Assembly: GCA_027347545.1 (NCBI GenBank)
Contig: DAIEQT010000367.1
Span: 1-9,336 of the forward strand
Source of the DNA: Ignavibacteria bacterium
GTDB lineage: Bacteria; Bacteroidota; Ignavibacteria; Ignavibacteriales; Melioribacteraceae
DNA length: 9,336 bases
Reading direction: 5' to 3'
The position numbers and the translations under genes are program-made. Below the pieces are notes generated by a model. That model did not search any database. It was not told the DNA's origin and saw only the letters and a program-made list of their open reading frames with translations. This document shows, one piece after another, positions 5,666-9,336 of the stretch (the stretch's first letter is position 1; each line of letters opens with the position of its first letter).

Positions 5666-6844
5666 ATGAAAAGAAGAAAACCGCTTATTAGCACATTAGT
5701 TTTATTTACCAAACCGGCTATCCTAAAAGCGAAGCGAAACCTCTTTTTCTTTTTACTAATTGCCGCTTCCGCTTACGCACAATCTACTTTTGATTACTAT
5801 ACTTACAAAAACACATCGCTGGATGTTGTTACAAATCCGGCAAGTATTGTTATGGGCGAATCATTTGTAGCTAACCGGAACAGCATTAGCTCGTTTATCG
5901 AAAATCCGGCTAACCTTAGCGGGCAAAGTAAAACCGGATTGTTTTACAACATCCGCTTTCACGATTGGGCAGAGCACGCAAATAAATTTCAGTTTACTTC
6001 CGCCGGCGCAATACTAAATGCATCATTTGCTACAATTGGAATTGCTTACAACCAATTTACAAGCGGTCCCATTCCGATGAACTTAGCTTTAGCAGATTAC
6101 AATACCGAGGAGTCGAATCAAACATTATCTGTTTCGTTTTCCGCTCCACTTGCCGAAAACTTAACTCTTGGTCTTAGCGTAAAAGCTTTCGGACATTCAA
6201 GAACAAGCAGCATTGGCTCAGCCACGGGATTAGATTCCAAGAGTGCGTTTCTATTAGATATTGGTGCGCTGTACTCAATCGGTTTAAGTGATAAAGAAAC
6301 AAAATTCGCTTACAATCTAAATCTTGGCGCAGTATTTCAAAATGTTGGGACTGACTACAAGGAGAAGGATGATATCTTTGGAAACGATTACCGCTTTGTC
6401 CGTTTGCCAAGATATTTCAAATTCGGCTTTGCATTTAATTCTCAAGTCCGAAACGCTTCCGGCTCAAATGATATTGAAGCAACTCTTACCGGACAGTATA
6501 AATGGCTTACAAATCCACAAAGTGAAGAAGTTTCTAACGTTGATTATTGGGGCGGCGGCGCAGAGTTTACTATCAAAGAAATATTTGTTGCGCGTGCGGG
6601 CTTCTTTCAAACTCCGGAGTATTGGCTCATCTACGAACGTGCAAAGCCATTGTTCCGTTATGGATTTGGAGTGAAAATTCCGTTGCAAAAAATCGGCATC
6701 AATCTTCCCTTTGTTATCCTGGCAGATTATTCATTCATTCCAATTAATGATGTTTCGTTATCCACAATGAATGGTCAAGCGGATTCCAAGAAACTTTTGC
6801 GCGCAATTGGAATATCGCTCCAATTTGGAAGCTCTTTGTTTTAA
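5666..6844 (+). CDS. PorV/PorQ-like (FadL-type) outer-membrane beta-barrel protein
   Basis: The 392-aa protein has a long N-terminal signal region: 24 residues rich in Lys/Arg, then a hydrophobic core 'LFFFLLIAASAYA' and probable cleavage at AYA|QS (38). The mature N-terminus 'TNPASIVMGESFVANRNSISSFIENPANLSG' (56-86) fits the 'MGgafvA...NPAgL' signature of PorV/PorQ and FadL-like proteins. The rest is alternating beta-strand sequence, ending '...GISLQFGSSLF' with a terminal Phe. PorV and PorQ act with type IX secretion in Bacteroidota, but many relatives in Ignavibacteria-type genomes are uncharacterised, and no type IX partner or sorted cargo domain is in view. I use ATG 5666 because no ATG, GTG or TTG occurs upstream in frame before a stop at 5570, or downstream before the signal core. 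The preceding leader is highly structured. Barrel assignment is firm; family assignment is moderate. Confidence 0.68.
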   Translation: MKRRKPLISTLVLFTKPAILKAKRNLFFFLLIAASAYAQSTFDYYTYKNTSLDVVTNPASIVMGESFVANRNSISSFIENPANLSGQSKTGLFYNIRFHDWAEHANKFQFTSAGAILNASFATIGIAYNQFTSGPIPMNLALADYNTEESNQTLSVSFSAPLAENLTLGLSVKAFGHSRTSSIGSATGLDSKSAFLLDIGALYSIGLSDKETKFAYNLNLGAVFQNVGTDYKEKDDIFGNDYRFVRLPRYFKFGFAFNSQVRNASGSNDIEATLTGQYKWLTNPQSEEVSNVDYWGGGAEFTIKEIFVARAGFFQTPEYWLIYERAKPLFRYGFGVKIPLQKIGINLPFVILADYSFIPINDVSLSTMNGQADSKKLLRAIGISLQFGSSLF

Positions 6845-6875
6845 TTTATTGAGTTTGTATTAAAAGTAATGTTTT

Positions 6876-6994
6876 GAAACCTCTGAATTATTGGTTCTTT
6901 GTCACACTGAGCTTGTCGAAGTGTGATAATTTAGCTTGTAACGTCATGGTTCGACAAGCTCACCATGACTTAGTCTTAATATTTCAGAGGTTTC
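6876..6994. repeat. REP-pair-like palindromic element (two hairpins inside 17-bp terminal inverted repeats)
   Basis: The 119-bp element has outer arms GAAACCTCTGAATTATT (6876-6892) and its complement (6978-6994), matching at 16 of 17 positions. Hairpin 1 has the stem TCACACT/AGTGTGA (6902-6908, 6920-6926). Hairpin 2 has the stem GTCATGGT/ACCATGAC (6943-6950, 6962-6969). Each has an 11-nt loop, and the loops GAGCTTGTCGA and TCGACAAGCTC are exact reverse complements. Conserved cores facing each other with different stems is the layout of REP/BIME pairs, which single-strand (Y1, RAYT-type) transposases mobilise in other bacteria; none is in this window. It occupies the first half of the roughly 300-bp gene-free stretch 6845-7148 and may also end or stabilise the upstream mRNA. 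Confidence 0.75.
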
Positions 6995-7015
6995 GTTTTA
7001 TAATAAAATAGACCC

Positions 7016-7110
7016 CGGATGAAACAGATTTAACTGATTTTCGCAGATTATTTATTTGTAGAATTACTTTTGAGACAGCCTCGGCATCTAACCCGCTGTT
7101 CTTTCATCCG
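7016..7110. repeat. 95-bp segment bounded by 9-bp perfect inverted repeats, with short internal repeats
   Basis: CGGATGAAA (7016-7024) and TTTCATCCG (7102-7110) are exact complements. Just inside the left arm are three loosely related units, ACAGATTTA, ACTGATTTT and GCAGATTAT, within 7024-7050. A weak stem ACAGC/GCTGT lies near 7075-7099. The segment fills most of the second half of the gene-free stretch before the M61 peptidase gene and ends 38 bp before its ATG. It may be a small non-autonomous repeat next to the REP-like element or a leader structure. I see no ORF, tRNA or clear promoter in it. Confidence 0.45.
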
Positions 7111-7148
7111 TCTTAATGGAACAAAACCAATAGCTAAAAGGATAATAA

Positions 7149-8915
7149 ATGAGAAAACTCAACTACGTTTTCCTTGTTATGATTTCAATACTTTCCATTT
7201 CTTCCGCACAACAAAAATTCTTTGTAGACCTAAATGATAGAACTGACGACCTTTTCAAGGTAACTCTTATTCCATCGGGCTTATCAAGTGAGAATAAGAT
7301 TTTCCAATTTGCTTCTACCGCGCCCGGCACCTATCAAACAATGGATATCGGCAGATTCGTACGTTCCTTCAAAGCGTTTGATGAAAGCGGCCGCGAAATA
7401 GAATGTAAGCAAGTACAAACTAATCAATGGGAAATAAGCGAGCCCGCAAATACTAAGAAAATTGTTTACACGATTGCAGAGACTTGGGATACCCCCGTTA
7501 AAACCAACAACGTTTACGCGATGAGTGGAACTTCGCTCGAAAATGATCACGCAGTTATTAACGGGCAAGCAGTGTTCGGCTACTTTCATGGGAAGCAAAA
7601 AGATGCGATTGAAATTAAGCTATACTATCCGGCTGATTGGAGTATTGGAACCGCGCTACATTTGAATGGCGAAGGCTTTTACCATGCAAAGGATTACGAT
7701 GAAGTCGTTGATTCACCGATAATGCTTGGCAAGCTTACTAAAACATCAACCAAAATTGAAAACACAAACATTGATATTTACAGCTACTCAAAAACCGGAA
7801 AGATTACCGCCGAAAGCCTTTTGCTGATTCTTGAGGATATGCTAAACGCAACAAGCCAATTTACAGAAGGCTTGCCTGTTGATAACTATACTTTTCTTTT
7901 CCACTTTGAAAATTTTTCTGCCGGCGCTTGGGAGCATAATTACAGTTCTTTCTATGTCTTTGCGGAATCTGAGTTGAGCGATTACCTAACGCAAGAATTA
8001 AAATCCGTAGCCGCCCATGAGTTTTATCATGTTGTTACTCCGCTAAACATTCATAGCGAGCTTGTTGGCAATTTTAATTTTGAAAAACCAACTATGTCTC
8101 AGCACATTTGGCTTTACGAAGGAGTTACCGAATGGGCTTCGGATATTCTTCAGCTTCGTGATTATTTAATAACACTTGATGAATATGGAAAACAAATAAA
8201 GGGTAAACTTTCCGCAAACGATAATTTTAATCAGTCGGTTTCGCTTACTGAGCTTTCACTTCACTCAACAGAAATGCAAGATCAATATCCGAACATATAT
8301 CAGAAGGGTGCGCTGGTTGCCGGTTTGTTAGATATCCGTTTGCTTCAACTTAGCAAGGGCAAGAAAGGTCTGCGCGAAGTTTTGAATCAACTTTACAAAG
8401 ATTACGGCGCTAACAAAGCTTTTAGCGAAAAAGATTTCTTTGATGAATTTGTTAAAAGGACTTACCCGGAAATTGCAGATTTTATTAACCGCTACATTAA
8501 AGGGACTGAAAAACTACCAATAGCTGAATATTATGGCTGGCTCGGAATTGATTATAAGGAATATGTTGGAGTGGATAGCTCAAAAATTTCTTTAGGATTT
8601 GGAATTGGTGTTAAAGATGGCAAGTTTATCATTACCAGAGTAGATAACCCAACTGCTGATGGAGTTTCTGCCGGAGATTTTGTTTTAAAAGTTAACGGCG
8701 AAGAAGTTACAATGCAGAATGCTCAAACTAAATTTGCGTTTATGAGTAAGATGAAAGTTGGCGAATCTTTTGATATTACAGTTGACCGCAGCGGCGGGCA
8801 AAAGGATGTTAAAGTTTCTATGCAGCCCCGCCCAATTAAACATGAGTTTAAGGTTTTGGATAATGCTACGGAACAGCAGCTTGCTTTAAGAAGCGCGTGG
8901 ATGCAGAATTTATAG
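7149..8915 (+). CDS. secreted M61-family metallopeptidase (glycyl-aminopeptidase type) with PDZ domain
   Basis: The 588-aa protein has a signal peptide (1-20, SSA|QQ). A beta-sandwich N-terminal domain (about 22-200) precedes the thermolysin-like catalytic domain. 'GAWEHNYSS' (259-267) corresponds to the G-x-x-E-H motif of M61. The zinc site 'HEFYH' gives H290 and H294 with catalytic E291, and the third ligand is E324 in 'WLYEGVTEW', 30 residues on. A helical region (about 340-455) includes 'FINRYIKGTEKLPIAEYYGWLGIDY', typical of the family. A PDZ domain covers about 480-560 ('GVKDGKFIITRVDNPTADGVSAGDFVLKVNGEEV'). The C-terminus '...ATEQQLALRSAWMQNL' is also family-like. M61 enzymes trim N-terminal residues, classically glycine or alanine, or act as endopeptidases; here probably in the periplasm or outside. 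All catalytic residues and a normal length suggest activity. AAAAGGA (7136-7142) gives a good ribosome site six bases before the ATG. Confidence 0.92.
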   Translation: MRKLNYVFLVMISILSISSAQQKFFVDLNDRTDDLFKVTLIPSGLSSENKIFQFASTAPGTYQTMDIGRFVRSFKAFDESGREIECKQVQTNQWEISEPANTKKIVYTIAETWDTPVKTNNVYAMSGTSLENDHAVINGQAVFGYFHGKQKDAIEIKLYYPADWSIGTALHLNGEGFYHAKDYDEVVDSPIMLGKLTKTSTKIENTNIDIYSYSKTGKITAESLLLILEDMLNATSQFTEGLPVDNYTFLFHFENFSAGAWEHNYSSFYVFAESELSDYLTQELKSVAAHEFYHVVTPLNIHSELVGNFNFEKPTMSQHIWLYEGVTEWASDILQLRDYLITLDEYGKQIKGKLSANDNFNQSVSLTELSLHSTEMQDQYPNIYQKGALVAGLLDIRLLQLSKGKKGLREVLNQLYKDYGANKAFSEKDFFDEFVKRTYPEIADFINRYIKGTEKLPIAEYYGWLGIDYKEYVGVDSSKISLGFGIGVKDGKFIITRVDNPTADGVSAGDFVLKVNGEEVTMQNAQTKFAFMSKMKVGESFDITVDRSGGQKDVKVSMQPRPIKHEFKVLDNATEQQLALRSAWMQNL

Positions 8916-8917
8916 AG

Positions 8918-8988
8918 TTAGGTAAAAACAAAGCGCTTTTTTTCTGCCTAATAAAGATTTAGATTTAGGTGAAACGAAAGCGCTTTTT
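8918..8988. promoter_or_regulatory. tandem near-identical 24-bp repeats, each with an AAAGCGCTTT palindrome
   Basis: Copies at 8918-8941 and 8965-8988 begin TTAGGT and end AAAGCGCTTTTT, matching at 21 of 24 positions, 47 bp apart. Each holds the perfect palindrome AAAGCGCTTT (8930-8939, 8977-8986). The first copy is also the centre of a longer imperfect palindrome, 8918-8951 (14 of 17 pairs). The pair fills the gap between the M61 gene and the lipoprotein gene, and the second copy ends 12 bp before the latter's ATG. A core of AA-x-CG-x-TT is typical of LacI/CcpA-type operators, so a repressor pair is a reasonable guess. The T-rich ends could alternatively reflect a weak terminator. Confidence 0.5.
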
Positions 8989-9000
8989 CTTGGAGTAATT

Positions 9001-9336
9001 ATGAATAAGCTGTGCAGAAAAAAAATCTTAGCTTCTCTTTTTGCTTCACTTCTTTTTATTTCTTGTTCATCCTCCATTTATGATAACATTTACCCAACAC
9101 TAAGCGACGGTAAATACGACAGCGAATTCCCTTACCGAAATTCGTCTGCTCAACTAGAAGAAATCAGCAACTCCGTGCGCTTAATAAACAGCATTGCGTT
9201 TTACACAAGTTATGTTTTTCCGGAAGGAAGCAGAATTTTACGTAGAGAATTAATTGGAATAGATGCCAGAAAGAAAGCGGTTCAAGAAGTTTACTTTACA
9301 AGAACAGCATCCGGCACAGCTACTGTTATTGATGTT
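9001..9336 (+). CDS. lipoprotein of unknown function (3' partial)
   Basis: The gene begins with ATG at 9001, five bases after GGAG (8992-8995), and stays open to the right edge (112 residues visible, no stop). Residues 1-22 are a lipoprotein signal: basic start 'MNKLCRKK', hydrophobic core, and lipobox 'LFISC' with lipidated C22 followed by Ser-rich 'SSS'. The mature part reads 'PYRNSSAQLEEISNSVRLINSIAFYTSY', a helical stretch. It is followed by 'VQEVYFTRTASGTATVIDV' at the cut edge. The 'SGTATVI' segment resembles the first strand of trypsin-like serine proteases, so a lipid-anchored protease is possible, but the catalytic residues would lie outside the window and I do not claim it. The two palindromic repeats just upstream suggest regulated expression. 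Confidence 0.8.
   Translation, partial: MNKLCRKKILASLFASLLFISCSSSIYDNIYPTLSDGKYDSEFPYRNSSAQLEEISNSVRLINSIAFYTSYVFPEGSRILRRELIGIDARKKAVQEVYFTRTASGTATVIDV

Noticed and set aside
6324..6674. 116-residue open frame overlapping the PorV/PorQ-like gene
   Set aside because: It is a shadow in another frame, with no ribosome site and no recognisable domain; the main frame has clear barrel features throughout.
6876..7110. CRISPR array or tRNA in the repeat-rich gap
   Set aside because: The repeats are inverted rather than regularly spaced direct repeats, there are no spacers, and no cloverleaf can be drawn.
7284..7598. 104-residue minus-strand open frame inside the M61 gene
   Set aside because: It is antisense to a well-supported coding region and has no domain or ribosome site.
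5666..8915. A type IX secretion locus (PorV/PorQ-like barrel plus secreted peptidase)
   Set aside because: No other type IX component is present, and the M61 and M23 proteins end in normal domain sequence without a C-terminal sorting domain.

Overview
The window looks like chromosomal DNA from an AT-rich, Gram-negative (two-membrane) bacterium of the FCB group. My best guess is the Ignavibacteria/Melioribacter side (inference only; no rRNA or marker gene is present). The reasons are a porin O/P-type barrel, a PorV/PorQ-like barrel, a TPR protein fused to an outer-membrane barrel, an HAD phosphatase of the 'DWNGT' type, and clear Shine-Dalgarno sequences before most genes, which typical Bacteroidota lack.

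Layout: (1) 3-1976, a TPR + outer-membrane beta-barrel protein that enters from the left edge without its start. (2) 2018-2842, a secreted M23 peptidase with a TTG start. (3) 2822-3454, an HAD-family phosphatase on the minus strand, convergent with the peptidase gene and overlapping it by 21 bp. (4) 3455-3621, a divergent intergenic region with a repeated TGCAACAA motif. (5) 3622-4647, a phosphate-selective-type porin with a GTG start. (6) 4792-5535, a cytidylate-kinase-like protein whose strong Shine-Dalgarno sits in an 8-bp hairpin. (7) 5536-5665, a structured leader with an 11-bp long-range inverted repeat and nested hairpin. (8) 5666-6844, a PorV/PorQ-like barrel. (9) 6845-7148, about 300 bp without a gene, holding a 119-bp REP-pair-like palindromic element and a second, 95-bp inverted-repeat-bounded segment. 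(10) 7149-8915, a secreted M61 (glycyl-aminopeptidase-type) metallopeptidase with a PDZ domain. (11) 8916-9000, two near-identical copies of a palindromic AAAGCGCTTT site. (12) 9001-9336, the start of a lipoprotein gene that runs off the right edge.

Apart from the HAD phosphatase and the kinase-like protein, every product carries an export signal or is an outer-membrane barrel (the N-terminus of the first gene is out of view). The region is therefore mainly a run of envelope genes: export or uptake barrels, periplasmic wall and protein hydrolases, and a lipoprotein. I see no shared pathway that ties them into one system. I found no phage, transposase, CRISPR array, tRNA or rRNA. The unusual content is in the non-coding DNA, where four of the gaps carry inverted or direct repeats.
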